The notes beneath the pieces were generated by a model that did not search any database, was not told the origin of the DNA, and worked only from the letters and a program-made list of their open reading frames with translations. From Bradyrhizobium murdochi (GTDB lineage Bacteria; Pseudomonadota; Alphaproteobacteria; Rhizobiales; Xanthobacteraceae), in assembly GCF_000472965.1 (NCBI RefSeq), contig NZ_AXAU01000001.1, forward strand, positions 908,243 to 972,242: a DNA stretch of 64,000 nt, written 5' to 3'. Shown piece by piece: positions 1 through 8,137 of the stretch (position 1 is its first letter; each line of letters opens with the position of its first letter). A program made the position numbers and the translations under genes.

Positions 1-1
1 C

Positions 2-394
2 AAGCCGTTCCCGCAGCCGAACGCATCGGCGCAGATGTGGGTGCCGGTCGCGGGGGGACCTTCGTTCCTGCTGGGCCCGAATTTTTATTCGGTGAAGAGC
101 TACAATCCGTCGATGAACTACGCGCTCGCAATCTGCCATCTCGGCGACCGCATCTTGGGCGCGCCGCCCTTCATCCAGCCCTTCCCCGGCTCGGAGCGCG
201 CGCTGACGCTGGCCGAAGTGCAGGAGCTGCAGACCCGGCTGACCAAGGCCGGCTTCGATACCGGCGGCACCGACGGCCGCGTCGGCAACGACACGATGAA
301 GGCGGTGAAGGATTATCAGACCAAGATGGGGCTGCTGCCGGCGGATGGTTATGGCGGGCTGAAAGTGCTGGCGCGGTTGAGGCAAGGCGGATAG
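2..394 (+). CDS. Lytic murein transglycosylase, C-terminal part (MltB/SLT_2 type with peptidoglycan-binding domain), 5' truncated by window edge
   Basis: This reading frame is already open at base 2 and ends at 394, so only about 130 C-terminal residues are visible. The first part (NPSMNYALAICHLGDRI) matches the end of the MltB-like transglycosylase fold, where the Tyr-Ala-containing helix precedes the conserved HLxDR segment. The rest (ALTLAEVQELQTRL, then GFDTGGTDGRVGNDTMKAV and YQTKMGLLPADGY) is a typical PG_binding_1 domain, which anchors the enzyme to peptidoglycan. Family knowledge: such periplasmic enzymes cut the MurNAc-GlcNAc bond and release 1,6-anhydro muropeptides; anmK further on in the window would recycle that product. 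The catalytic Glu lies outside the window. No terminator is evident after the stop. Confidence 0.85.
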   Translation, partial: KPFPQPNASAQMWVPVAGGPSFLLGPNFYSVKSYNPSMNYALAICHLGDRILGAPPFIQPFPGSERALTLAEVQELQTRLTKAGFDTGGTDGRVGNDTMKAVKDYQTKMGLLPADGYGGLKVLARLRQGG

Positions 395-449
395 CGACGC
401 AGCGTCAACCTCGCATGGTTCCGCCGCGTCCTCTCCATCAAGTCTGCAG

Positions 450-1139
450 TCAAGCTGCTTCCAGCGGTTCGGCCTCCTTCGCCAGCCGATCCACAAGATC
501 ATCCACTGCGCATTCGGCCGCAGCGATCGACGCCTTCAAGCGTTCACCCCCGAACTCGTCATACTCGATAGCGATGCTGTGGAAGTCGGTGATGCCCAGG
601 AAGCCGAACACGTCACGCACCGCCCCTTCGACATGGTTGATGTGCGCGATACGTCCGCCCGGATCGTAGCCGTAATCACCCCGCGAGCTGAGCATGATGA
701 GACGTTTGCCCTTACCAGCCAGTAGCTGCGAATAGGGATCATCCGGCCTGGCACGATCAAAGCCGAAAGTGCGACCGACCCGCACGACATTGTCGACATA
801 CGCCTTGAACTGCGCCGGCATTCCAAAATTGTACATCGGCACGCCAGCCACGATCAAATCTGCGGCGATGAGTTCATCGACCAATGCGTCGCTTTCCGCC
901 AGCACATCATTCATCCACGGCTCGCGCAGCTCAGGTTTGGTGAAGGCCGCACCGATCCATTTCTCGGTGACGTGATGCGGTGGTGATTGGCCGACATCCC
1001 GATCGGTCACGAGATCATCCGGCCGGTCTTGCAGCCAACGCTGCACGAAGCGTTCAGTGAGGCGGCGCGTGTGCGACCCGCGAGGGAACCGGTCCGATCG
1101 GTCAGGCCGCGCACTGGCGTCAATCCGTAGCAAGTTCAT
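450..1139 (-). CDS. azoR: FMN-dependent NADH:quinone oxidoreductase / azoreductase
   Basis: The 229-residue protein has a flavodoxin-like fold. The N-terminus LLRIDASAR followed by a Ser-rich loop fits the FMN phosphate site, residues 101-110 (PMYNFGMPAQ) are the diagnostic AzoR segment that packs on the flavin, and SSRGDYGYDPG (about 151-161) corresponds to the second flavin loop. Family knowledge: AzoR homodimers use NADH to reduce azo dyes and quinones by two electrons, in the cytosol, often as a detoxification enzyme. The start at 1139 has a strong ribosome site (AAGGAGAT). It is transcribed divergently from a LysR-type regulator 109 bases away, the usual arrangement for a LysR-controlled azoreductase or quinone reductase, so that regulator probably controls it. 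The physiological substrate cannot be read from sequence. Confidence 0.88.
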   Translation of the reverse strand: MNLLRIDASARPDRSDRFPRGSHTRRLTERFVQRWLQDRPDDLVTDRDVGQSPPHHVTEKWIGAAFTKPELREPWMNDVLAESDALVDELIAADLIVAGVPMYNFGMPAQFKAYVDNVVRVGRTFGFDRARPDDPYSQLLAGKGKRLIMLSSRGDYGYDPGGRIAHINHVEGAVRDVFGFLGITDFHSIAIEYDEFGGERLKASIAAAECAVDDLVDRLAKEAEPLEAA

Positions 1140-1205
1140 GGCATATCTCCTTTCATCCTTGTTCGACTAGATGGAGCAGGCGGAATGCATTGACAAAAGC
1201 AAATT

Positions 1206-1224
1206 GCTCATCACATGGATGAGC
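1206..1224. promoter_or_regulatory. Perfect 7-5-7 inverted repeat in the azoR/lysR intergenic region (candidate LysR operator)
   Basis: GCTCATC and GATGAGC flank a 5-base spacer, giving a perfect 19-base dyad 25 bases before the regulator start. It lies in the shared control region of azoR and the LysR gene. LysR proteins usually bind a dyad in this position (established for the family); that this one is the operator is inference. Confidence 0.45.
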
Positions 1225-1248
1225 TGCATTCATCTGCTGGGCCTGCCG

Positions 1249-2145
1249 ATGAGACGTCTTCCACCGCTGTCCGGGCTGCGGGCGTTCGAAGCCGCCGGGC
1301 GGCATCTGAGTTTCAAGCGTGCGGCTCAGGAGCTGCACGTGACGCCGACCGCCATCAGCCATCAGGTTCGGCAATTGGAAGAGGTGATTGGCGCGACGCT
1401 GTTCGAGCGGCGGACGCGTCAGGTCCTGCTGACCGCGGAGGGGCAAGTCTTGCTGCCGGTTCTGCGCGACGGATTCGATTCCTTCGCACGTGTCGTCGAG
1501 GGATTGAGCCGCAGGCAGCGCCGCGCGACGGTGACACTTTCGGCCACTCCCGCGTTCACCGCCAAGTGGCTGGTGCCGCGAATCGCGGACTTTCACAACG
1601 CAAGACCTGACATCGATCTCACTCTGCTGGCGACCCTGGAGGTCGTGGACCTTAATTCGGGTGTCGCGGACCTCGCGTTGCGCTATGGCCCTGGCCCTTA
1701 TCCCGATCTGAACGCCGAACCGTTGGCCATCGATCGTTTTGCGCCAGTGGCGAGTCCGCGTCTTGGTCTGAAGAAGCCGGCCGATCTGCGCTCAGCGACC
1801 TTGCTGCATTTTGACTGGCGCCGCAGCGACAGCGGCAATCCGACCTGGCGGCGCTGGCTGAAGATCGCGGGTATCGACGGTATCGATGCTCGGGCCGGGC
1901 TCCGCTTCAGCGATGAGACCCATGCGATCCAGGCCGCCGTCGCCGGCACCGGGGTCGCGTTGCACAGTCTGCTGCTGGTGTCGGAGGAACTCGCGACCAA
2001 AACGCTGGTCGTGCCGTTCGGCCCGGAAATCGAAGGCTTCACCCTGCATCTTGCGCGCGGCTCCCGGAGAGCCCTGACCGAACCGATCGAAGCAACGCAA
2101 GCTTGGTTGCGCGCGCAATTCGCCAAAAGCTCACCTTCACGCTGA
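1249..2145 (+). CDS. LysR-family transcriptional regulator (GcvA/AmpR-like)
   Basis: A 298-residue LysR regulator. Residues 1-60 form the winged helix-turn-helix (LSGLRAFEAAGRHLSFKRAAQELHVTPTAISHQVRQLE), and the remainder is the periplasmic-binding-protein-like effector domain. The LPPLSGLRAFEAAGRHLSF beginning is typical of the GcvA/AmpR subgroup. I chose ATG 1249 because homologues of this subgroup begin only a few residues before PPLxxLRAFE; an upstream in-frame ATG at 1171 would add 26 residues of non-conserved sequence and overlap the divergent promoter region. It faces away from azoR and probably controls it and itself. The effector is unknown. The gene ends 46 bases before the convergent SDR gene. 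Confidence 0.88.
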   Translation: MRRLPPLSGLRAFEAAGRHLSFKRAAQELHVTPTAISHQVRQLEEVIGATLFERRTRQVLLTAEGQVLLPVLRDGFDSFARVVEGLSRRQRRATVTLSATPAFTAKWLVPRIADFHNARPDIDLTLLATLEVVDLNSGVADLALRYGPGPYPDLNAEPLAIDRFAPVASPRLGLKKPADLRSATLLHFDWRRSDSGNPTWRRWLKIAGIDGIDARAGLRFSDETHAIQAAVAGTGVALHSLLLVSEELATKTLVVPFGPEIEGFTLHLARGSRRALTEPIEATQAWLRAQFAKSSPSR

Positions 2146-2191
2146 TGCACGCGCGCGTGGTGCAGTCGATCACTGCCGCCCGCGTTTTCGT

Positions 2192-3001
2192 CTATGCGCG
2201 TCGCGCCACGCCACCCGCATTCATGCCGCCGTCGATAACAAGCTCCGTTCCCGTCACGTAGCGCGACGCATCGGACGCCAGATACAGCACGCCCTGCGCA
2301 ACCTCCTCGGCCTGCCCGGCGCGGCCGAGCGGCGTTGCTACTTTCGCGCGTTCCTCCGGATCGATCGGCGCGTTCTGTCCGCTGCCGGTGGACCCCACCG
2401 GAATCTTGGCCCAGATCGGCGTGTCGATGATGCCGGGATGCACCGAGTTGACGCGGATGCCGTCGCCGAATGTCGCGCATTCCATCGCGATCGACTTGGC
2501 GAACAGTCGGACACCGCCCTTGGTCGCGGAGTAGCCGGACAGACTGGCCGCGCCGCGCAAGCCCGCCAGCGACGACATCATGATGATGGAGCCGCCGCCG
2601 GTCTTGCGCATCACGGGCAGGCAATGCTTCACCGACAAAAACACGCCGTCGAGATTGATCGCGGTCTGCCGCCGCCAGTCCGCAAGCGACATCTCGGTGA
2701 TCGACGGCACTGAAATTCCGATGCCGGCGTTCGAGACCAGCACGTCGAGCCGGTCATAGCGCTTCATGATTTCGGCCACGACTTCAATCCAGCGTTCCTC
2801 GCTGGTCACGTCGTGATGCCAAAAGCTCGCCTCTCCCCCCGTCTTCTTGATCCGTGCGACGACCTCAGGGCCTCTCAAATCGTCGACATCGGTCACCGCG
2901 ACCGACGCCCCCTCGCGCGCCAGCAACTCGCAAACCGCTTCGCCAATACCGGATGCGCCGCCCGTCACGAGCGCGACCTTGCCCTGAACCTGCCCTGCCA
3001 T
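2192..3001 (-). CDS. SDR-family NAD(P)-dependent oxidoreductase
   Basis: A classical short-chain dehydrogenase/reductase of 269 residues. TGGASGIG at 13-20 binds the dinucleotide; DVDD near 38-41 has an acidic residue after beta-2, which in this family favours NAD over NADP. NAG is at 91-93, the catalytic serine in the MMSS segment near 143, and YSATK at 157-161 is the catalytic Tyr-x3-Lys. The C-terminus VTGTELVIDGGMNAGG is the usual SDR ending. The start has a strong ribosome site (GGGAGGAG). It lies 41 bases downstream of recJ on the same strand and may be co-transcribed, although there is no functional link. Family members oxidise or reduce hydroxyl/keto groups of sugars, steroids or small alcohols; the substrate cannot be assigned. 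Confidence 0.87.
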   Translation of the reverse strand: MAGQVQGKVALVTGGASGIGEAVCELLAREGASVAVTDVDDLRGPEVVARIKKTGGEASFWHHDVTSEERWIEVVAEIMKRYDRLDVLVSNAGIGISVPSITEMSLADWRRQTAINLDGVFLSVKHCLPVMRKTGGGSIIMMSSLAGLRGAASLSGYSATKGGVRLFAKSIAMECATFGDGIRVNSVHPGIIDTPIWAKIPVGSTGSGQNAPIDPEERAKVATPLGRAGQAEEVAQGVLYLASDASRYVTGTELVIDGGMNAGGVARRA

Positions 3002-3042
3002 TTCTCCTCCCGTTCTGTTTGTTGATTGAGACGTTTCTTGTT

Positions 3043-4884
3043 CTAGCGGATCACGGCCGGTCCCGGATCCGGTACCGCGACGTCGAGCACGCGAAATTGC
3101 ACGCGTTCCGAACCTTGAAAACGATCGACCGCGAGCGATCCTGCCACGTGCAAAAGCTGGCCGCGGTTCTGCGTCAGCGCGTGTCCGAGCTTCTGTCCGA
3201 CCGCGCGGAACGCGATGCCGTTGACGATGGCGCCGTCGCCCGACTTGAAGCGCACGCGCAGATGCGCCTGCCCCACTTCGTCGGCATAAACGAGCTGATG
3301 CGCCGGCAGCGCGATCACAGGCTCCGGGTTGGCTGCGCCGAACGGACCGGCGCGGTTCAGTGTGTTGGCGAATTCTACGGTCACGCTGCGCGCGCTAACG
3401 GCGCCATCGATGAACAGCTCGTTCTCATGGCGGGAATTGGCGACGTCCTCGGCCAGCGCGCTTTCCATGAAGGCACGAAACTCCGCGAGCTTCTCCTTGC
3501 GCAGCGTCACGCCGGCAGCCATGGCATGGCCGCCGCCCTTCATCAAAAGCCGCTCCTTCACCGCCTGCCGCACGGCCTTGCCAAGATCGACGCCCGAGAT
3601 CGAGCGGCCCGAACCAGTGCCGATGCCGCCGGGCTCGAGCGCAATGGCAAAGGCGGGACGCGCAAACTTCTCTTTCAGCCGCGAGGCGACGAGACCGACA
3701 ATGCCGGGATGCCAGCCTTCGGCGGCGGTCACGATCACCGCGCCCTTGTCTTCGAGCCCGAGCGAGGCCAGCGCCTCGGCCTCGGCCTGCGCTTCGGCCG
3801 CCTGCTCGATGATGCGGCGCTCGCTGTTCAGGCGGTCAAGCTCGGCCGCGATCCGCGCGGCCTCGGAGACGTCGCCCTCCAGCAAGAGCCGCACGCCGAG
3901 ATCGGCGCGCCCGATCCGGCCGCCCGCATTGATGCGCGGCCCCAGCATGAAGCCGAGATGCCAGGCTTCCGGCGGGCCGTTCAGCCGCGCCACATCCATC
4001 AGCGCGGTATGCCCGACATGGTCGCGGCGACGCATCGCGATCAGGCCTTTGGCGACAAAGGCGCGGTTGAGCCCGATCAGCGGCGCGACGTCGGCCACGG
4101 TGCCGAGCGCCACATGATGCAGCATGCCCAAAAGATCGGGCTCCGGCCGCTCCGCGCTCCAGAAGCCGCGGCCGCGCAATTCGCGGTTCACAGCGACCAG
4201 CGTGATCAGCACGAGACCGACAGCGGCGAGATGGCCGAGGCCGGAGAGATCGTCCGGTCGGTTCGGATTCACCAGCGCGTCGACCTCCGGCAATTCGTCG
4301 CCAGTCTGGTGATGGTCGATGACGACGACGGATAGGCCGAGCTTTCGCGCTTCCGCCAGCGGCTCGATGCTGGTGGTGCCGCAATCGACGGTCACCAGCA
4401 GCGTTGCGCCCTTGGCGGCCAGCGCCCGCACTGCCTCGACGTTGGGGCCATAGCCTTCAAAGATTCGGTCCGGGATGTGGATCAGCGGATCGAGCCCGCA
4501 ATGGCGCAGATGCCAGGCCAGCAGCGCCGCGGACGTGGCACCATCCACGTCATAGTCGCCGAAGATCGCAACCTTTTCCCCGCGCATGGCCGCGTCAGCG
4601 ATGCGCTTGGCCGCCAGTTCCATCTGCGTCACGGTGTGTGGATCGGGCATCAGTTTGCGGATGGTCGGATCGAGAAAATCCTGAACCTCGTCAGTCCCGA
4701 CATCGCGGCCCGCCAGCACGCGGGCCAGCATTTCCGGCAACTGGTAGCGCTGGGTGATCGCCAGCGCCCGCGCAGCTCCCCTGGCATCGAGCCGGTCGCG
4801 CCACAATTTGCCCGTCGCCGAACGCGCCACGCCGAGAAACGCCGGGGGCAGCTCAACGGGAAGTGCGGATGCGGGAAGGATCAT
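3043..4884 (-). CDS. recJ: Single-stranded-DNA-specific 5'-3' exonuclease RecJ
   Basis: The 613-residue protein has the full RecJ layout. In the DHH phosphoesterase domain GDYDVDG is at 109-115 (motif I), VTVDCGT at about 164-170, and VVVIDHHQTGDELP with DHH at 190-192. Further on come the DHHA1 part with NAGGRIGRADLGVRLL and SGRSISGVDLGKAVR, the GGGHAMAAG motif, and a C-terminal OB-fold. RecJ degrades single-stranded DNA 5' to 3' in the cytosol, using Mn or Mg bound by the Asp and His residues of these motifs, in recombination and mismatch/base excision repair. Length is in the normal range. In alphaproteobacteria recJ often sits near hom; here it is separated from hom by three genes. Confidence 0.95.
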   Translation of the reverse strand: MILPASALPVELPPAFLGVARSATGKLWRDRLDARGAARALAITQRYQLPEMLARVLAGRDVGTDEVQDFLDPTIRKLMPDPHTVTQMELAAKRIADAAMRGEKVAIFGDYDVDGATSAALLAWHLRHCGLDPLIHIPDRIFEGYGPNVEAVRALAAKGATLLVTVDCGTTSIEPLAEARKLGLSVVVIDHHQTGDELPEVDALVNPNRPDDLSGLGHLAAVGLVLITLVAVNRELRGRGFWSAERPEPDLLGMLHHVALGTVADVAPLIGLNRAFVAKGLIAMRRRDHVGHTALMDVARLNGPPEAWHLGFMLGPRINAGGRIGRADLGVRLLLEGDVSEAARIAAELDRLNSERRIIEQAAEAQAEAEALASLGLEDKGAVIVTAAEGWHPGIVGLVASRLKEKFARPAFAIALEPGGIGTGSGRSISGVDLGKAVRQAVKERLLMKGGGHAMAAGVTLRKEKLAEFRAFMESALAEDVANSRHENELFIDGAVSARSVTVEFANTLNRAGPFGAANPEPVIALPAHQLVYADEVGQAHLRVRFKSGDGAIVNGIAFRAVGQKLGHALTQNRGQLLHVAGSLAVDRFQGSERVQFRVLDVAVPDPGPAVIR

Positions 4885-5108
4885 GATGCCTTCGAGAGAT
4901 AGGGGCTAAGCGGGCTGTGGGCCATGCCGACAAATGCGACTTGCACAAAGAAGATGCAACTTCGTCAGGTAAAACTACCCGCAAGCCGCCGGAACTTAAA
5001 CCAATCGTTAGCCATGATCCCCGACAAAGGAGACCAATACGCTCTCATTTGAGTCCCGCCGATCCGCAGAAGATCGACATCCGCACAAAGACTGAGGAAT
5101 TCCCGCCA

Positions 5109-6203
5109 ATGTCCGTCGCGCTTCGCTCCCAAACCGCAACGACCGCAAAACAACCGGCCAAATCAGCGGGCACCGAGGACGAATCCGACGTTTCCGCGCT
5201 GATCGCGAGATTGACCGCCGAGGTCAACCAGGTCGCCTGCGAGAAGACCAAGTCGATCCAGAAGATCACCAACCAGATGAAGATGCTGGCGCTGAACGCG
5301 CTGATCGAGAGTTCGCGCGCCGGCGCGCAAGGTGCGGGCTTTGCGGTGGTGGCGCAGGAAGTCCGCAACGTCGGCCAGCAGGTCGAGACGATTGCCCGCG
5401 AGCTCGAAAGCCAGCTCACCAACCGGACCGGCAACCTGATGAATTCGATCGCGCAGATGGCCGACCGCTCGCGCGGCGAGCGCATGGTCGACCTGTCGCT
5501 CAACGCCATCGAGCTGATCGATCGCAACCTCTATGAGCGCACCTGCGACGTGCGCTGGTGGGCAACCGATTCCGCCGTGGTCGATTGCGCGGCCGCGCCG
5601 CAGGTTACTGCCGTCAACCATGTGTCGGAACGGATGGCGGTGATCCTCGGCGCCTATACCGTCTATCTCGATCTCTGGCTCTGCGATCTCGACGGCAATG
5701 TGCTGGCCAACGGCCGTGCCGATCGGTTTGGCGTCGTGGGCCAGAACGTGGCGCAGACCAAGTGGTTTCGCGCGGCGCGCTCCTTGCGCTCCGGCGACGA
5801 TTACGCCGTCGGCGACGTCGAATGCCAACCTTTGCTCGGCAACGCCCAGGTGGTGACCTACTGCGCCAGCGTCCGCGAAGGCGGCAAGGCGCACGGCAGG
5901 CCGACCGGCGTGCTGGCAGTTCACTTCGACTGGGAACCGCAAGCTCGCGCCATCGTCCAAGGCGTGCGCGTCGGCGCGGCCGACAAGGCGCGCGTGCTGC
6001 TGGTCGATTCGAATTTCCGGGTGATCGCGGCGTCCGACGGCCAGGGCCTGCTCACCGAGCGCGTCTCGCTCCAGCTCGAAGGAAAGCGCTCCGGCTTCTA
6101 CCAGGATCGCTCCGGAGCGATGATCGCCTTCCACGCCACGCCCGGCTACGAGACCTACAAGGGCCTCGGCTGGTTCGGCGTGATCCAGGCCGGCGCGGCA
6201 TAA
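5109..6203 (+). CDS. Soluble chemoreceptor-like protein: N-terminal MCP signalling tip, C-terminal Cache-like sensor domain
   Basis: 364 residues from ATG 5109. Residues roughly 35-110 match the hairpin tip of methyl-accepting chemotaxis proteins (KSIQKITNQMKMLALNAL, then IESSRAGAQGAGFAVVAQEV, then RNVGQQVETIA), the region that contacts CheA and CheW. After residue 150 there is no second coiled-coil arm; instead a PAS/Cache-like sensor follows (YTVYLDLWLCDLDGNVLAN, then WFRAARSLRSGDDYAVGDV, and later GVLAVHFDWE). I see no membrane segment or signal peptide. In ordinary chemoreceptors the sensor comes first and the signalling tip last, so the order is reversed and the receptor is cytosolic. 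The upstream in-frame ATG at 4917 adds 64 low-quality residues. It could be a cytosolic redox or metabolite sensor acting on a chemosensory array; that is inference. Confidence 0.8.
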   Translation: MSVALRSQTATTAKQPAKSAGTEDESDVSALIARLTAEVNQVACEKTKSIQKITNQMKMLALNALIESSRAGAQGAGFAVVAQEVRNVGQQVETIARELESQLTNRTGNLMNSIAQMADRSRGERMVDLSLNAIELIDRNLYERTCDVRWWATDSAVVDCAAAPQVTAVNHVSERMAVILGAYTVYLDLWLCDLDGNVLANGRADRFGVVGQNVAQTKWFRAARSLRSGDDYAVGDVECQPLLGNAQVVTYCASVREGGKAHGRPTGVLAVHFDWEPQARAIVQGVRVGAADKARVLLVDSNFRVIAASDGQGLLTERVSLQLEGKRSGFYQDRSGAMIAFHATPGYETYKGLGWFGVIQAGAA

Positions 6204-6220
6204 GCCCGCCTCGCCAATCG

Positions 6221-6940
6221 TCAGCACCCCAGCCGGTCGGCGATATCGCCAAAATCCTTGGCGACGATGTCCCAGTCGCCCTTGGCTTCGAAATCGTATT
6301 TCTGGTGCGGGCCGTATTCGGTCGGACGCGCGACGAACGCGGTCTTCAGGCCGTTCTGCTGCGCGGCTTTCAGGTCGCCATTGTGGGCGGCCACCATCAT
6401 CACCCGCTCGGCCGGCAGGCAGAGCAGTTTGGCGGCGCCGAGATAGGTTTCGGGATCGGGCTTGTAGTGCTCGAACAATTCCGCCGACATGATGAGATCC
6501 CACGGCAGGCCGGCGAATTTTGCCATGTTGGTCAATAGCGCGACGTTGCCGTTGGAGAGCGGCGAGATGATGTACTTCTTCTTCAACCGCGTCAGCCCGG
6601 GCACGCTGTCGGGCCACGGATGCAGGCGGTGCCAGCCCATCGTCAAATAGTGCAGATCGGCGTCGCTCAGTCCCTTGATCGCGAATTGCGCGACCAGTTT
6701 TTCCAGCGAGCGGCGGTGCAGGGTGTCGAGGATCTGATAGCCGCGTTCGGGATGTTTGCGCACCTCGTCCATCGAGGCCATGTAAACGCCGCGCCAGCCG
6801 TCGACGAGCGCGGTCCAGTCAGCCTTGATGCCGGAGGTTTTCGACCATTGTGTGAAATCGTTGATGAGGCTGGTGCGCCAGTCGACGACGGTGCCGAACA
6901 CGTCGAACACCAGGGCTTTGACCGCGGAAATGTCGGACAT
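6221..6940 (-). CDS. Haloacid dehalogenase type II-like HAD hydrolase
   Basis: 239 residues. VFDVFGTVVDWRTS at about 10-23 carries the nucleophilic Asp of motif I in the type II 2-haloacid dehalogenase form (DxxGTxxDWR). SPLSNGN near residue 130 is motif II, and KPDPETYLGA near 160 with the conserved Lys is motif III, followed by MMVAAHNGDLKAAQ (motif IV, where the dehalogenases have AAHxxDLxAA). Family knowledge: these cytosolic enzymes hydrolyse L-2-haloacids to D-2-hydroxyacids without metal; many annotated members act on other substrates. It ends 17 bases from the stop of the convergent chemoreceptor gene. A dispersed palindrome follows its 5' end, between it and glpX. Confidence 0.85.
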   Translation of the reverse strand: MSDISAVKALVFDVFGTVVDWRTSLINDFTQWSKTSGIKADWTALVDGWRGVYMASMDEVRKHPERGYQILDTLHRRSLEKLVAQFAIKGLSDADLHYLTMGWHRLHPWPDSVPGLTRLKKKYIISPLSNGNVALLTNMAKFAGLPWDLIMSAELFEHYKPDPETYLGAAKLLCLPAERVMMVAAHNGDLKAAQQNGLKTAFVARPTEYGPHQKYDFEAKGDWDIVAKDFGDIADRLGC

Positions 6941-6966
6941 TGGTCGCGCTCCCTTTGTTCTTCTTC

Positions 6967-7044
6967 GTCATTCCGGGGCGCGCGCAGCGCGAACCCGGAA
7001 TCTCGAGGTTCCGGGTTCGATGCTGTGCATCGCCCCGGAACGAC
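6967..7044. repeat. Dispersed palindromic repeat, family A, copy 1
   Basis: Outer arms TTCCGGGGCG and CGCCCCGGAA are exact inverted repeats, and inside them AACCCGGAA / TTCCGGGTT form a second perfect hairpin with an 8-base loop. Related copies occur at 13806-13872 and 19030-19133. Such nested hairpins with the core CGGAATC...GATTCCGG are common intergenic repeats in Bradyrhizobium genomes. It separates the HAD gene from the end of glpX. Confidence 0.8.
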
Positions 7045-7056
7045 GAGGGAGTATCT

Positions 7057-8058
7057 TCAATCCAGATGAAACTTGTCCAACTGCCGGTGCTCGGCCTTGA
7101 TGTAACGCACCGTGCCCGTCACTGAGCGCATCACCACCGTTTCGGTCTCGATGACGTCATCCTTGCGGAATTTGACGCCCGTCAGCAGCGAACCCGTGGT
7201 GACGCCGGTGGCCGCGAACAGGCAATCGCCCCGCACCATGTCCTCGATTCCGTAGATCATTTTTGGATCGGTCACGCCCATCTTGTGCGCGCGCTCGCGC
7301 TTCTCCTCGCTGTCGAGGATCAGCCGGCACTGCATCTGCCCGCCGATGCAGCGCAGCGCCGCCGCCGCCAACACACCCTCGGGCGCGCCACCGGTGCCGA
7401 TATACATGTCGACGCCGGTGTTGTCGGGGTCGGCACAGTGGATCACGCCGGCGACGTCGCCATCGGTGATCAGCCGTACCGCGGCGCCGGTCGAGCGGAT
7501 GCTGGCGATGATGTCGGCGTGGCGCGGCCGATCGAGCACAAGGACTGTGATCGCGCCAGGCTCGACGCCTTTGGCTTTGGCGAGCCGGCGGACATTGTCG
7601 GCAGGCGAAGCGTCGAGCTCGACGACGCCCTTGGCGTAGCCCGGGCCGATCGCAAGCTTCTCCATGTAGACGTCGGGCGCGTGCAGCAGCGTACCGCCAT
7701 CGGCCATCGCCATGGTCGCGATCGCGCCCGGCATGTTCTTGGCGCAGAGCGTGGTGCCTTCCAGCGGGTCGACGGCGATATCGACCTGCGGACCGGCATT
7801 CAGCCCGACCTTCTCGCCGATGAACAGCATCGGCGCCTCGTCGCGCTCGCCCTCGCCGATCACGATGGTGCCTTCGATCGGCAGCTTGTTGAGCTCGCGG
7901 CGCATCGCGTCGACTGCAGCCTGGTCCGCCGCCTTCTCCTGGCCGTGGCCGCGCAGCCGCGCGGCCGAAACGGCTGCACGTTCCGTCACCCGCACGATTT
8001 CAAGCGTGAGAATGCGCTCGAGCAGCAATTGCGGCGGAACGGAAATATGGGTCGACAT
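7057..8058 (-). CDS. glpX: Class II fructose-1,6-bisphosphatase
   Basis: 333 residues. GEGERDEAPMLFIGEKVG (about 68-85) and DPLEGTTLCAKNMPGA (about 107-122) are the metal and phosphate motifs of GlpX enzymes, and GTGGAPEGVLAAAALRCIGG and ATGVTTGSLLTGVKF complete the active site. The enzyme removes the 1-phosphate of fructose 1,6-bisphosphate in gluconeogenesis and, in autotrophs, the Calvin cycle. I chose ATG 8058 because a GGAG ribosome site at 8067-8070 fits it; a GTG at 8067 overlaps that site. It follows hom at 79 bases on the same strand; the hom-glpX order is common in Rhizobiales. The gap contains a GCGCGC-flanked inverted repeat that might attenuate transcription between the two genes. 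Confidence 0.95.
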   Translation of the reverse strand: MSTHISVPPQLLLERILTLEIVRVTERAAVSAARLRGHGQEKAADQAAVDAMRRELNKLPIEGTIVIGEGERDEAPMLFIGEKVGLNAGPQVDIAVDPLEGTTLCAKNMPGAIATMAMADGGTLLHAPDVYMEKLAIGPGYAKGVVELDASPADNVRRLAKAKGVEPGAITVLVLDRPRHADIIASIRSTGAAVRLITDGDVAGVIHCADPDNTGVDMYIGTGGAPEGVLAAAALRCIGGQMQCRLILDSEEKRERAHKMGVTDPKMIYGIEDMVRGDCLFAATGVTTGSLLTGVKFRKDDVIETETVVMRSVTGTVRYIKAEHRQLDKFHLD

Positions 8059-8137
8059 AGCGAGCACTCCTTAAATCTTCGCCGGGCCCCCGGCCCGTCT
8101 TCAACCATTGAGCGCGCAATCCCTTGCAAATCGCGCG

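Noticed and set aside
2854..4335. 493-codon open frame opposite recJ
   Set aside because: It is antisense to the recJ gene with all its motifs. The frame is a consequence of high GC content and shows no protein-family pattern (Arg/Ala/Gly-rich throughout).
5163..6617. 484-codon open frame on the minus strand opposite the chemoreceptor
   Set aside because: It overlaps a gene with clear MCP motifs on the other strand, and its sequence is His/Arg/Ala-rich without a recognisable fold.
8070..8130. Riboswitch in the hom-glpX gap
   Set aside because: GCGCGC-flanked and GGGCCCC-rich inverted repeats are present, but the gap is only 79 bases and matches no riboswitch core I can recognise.
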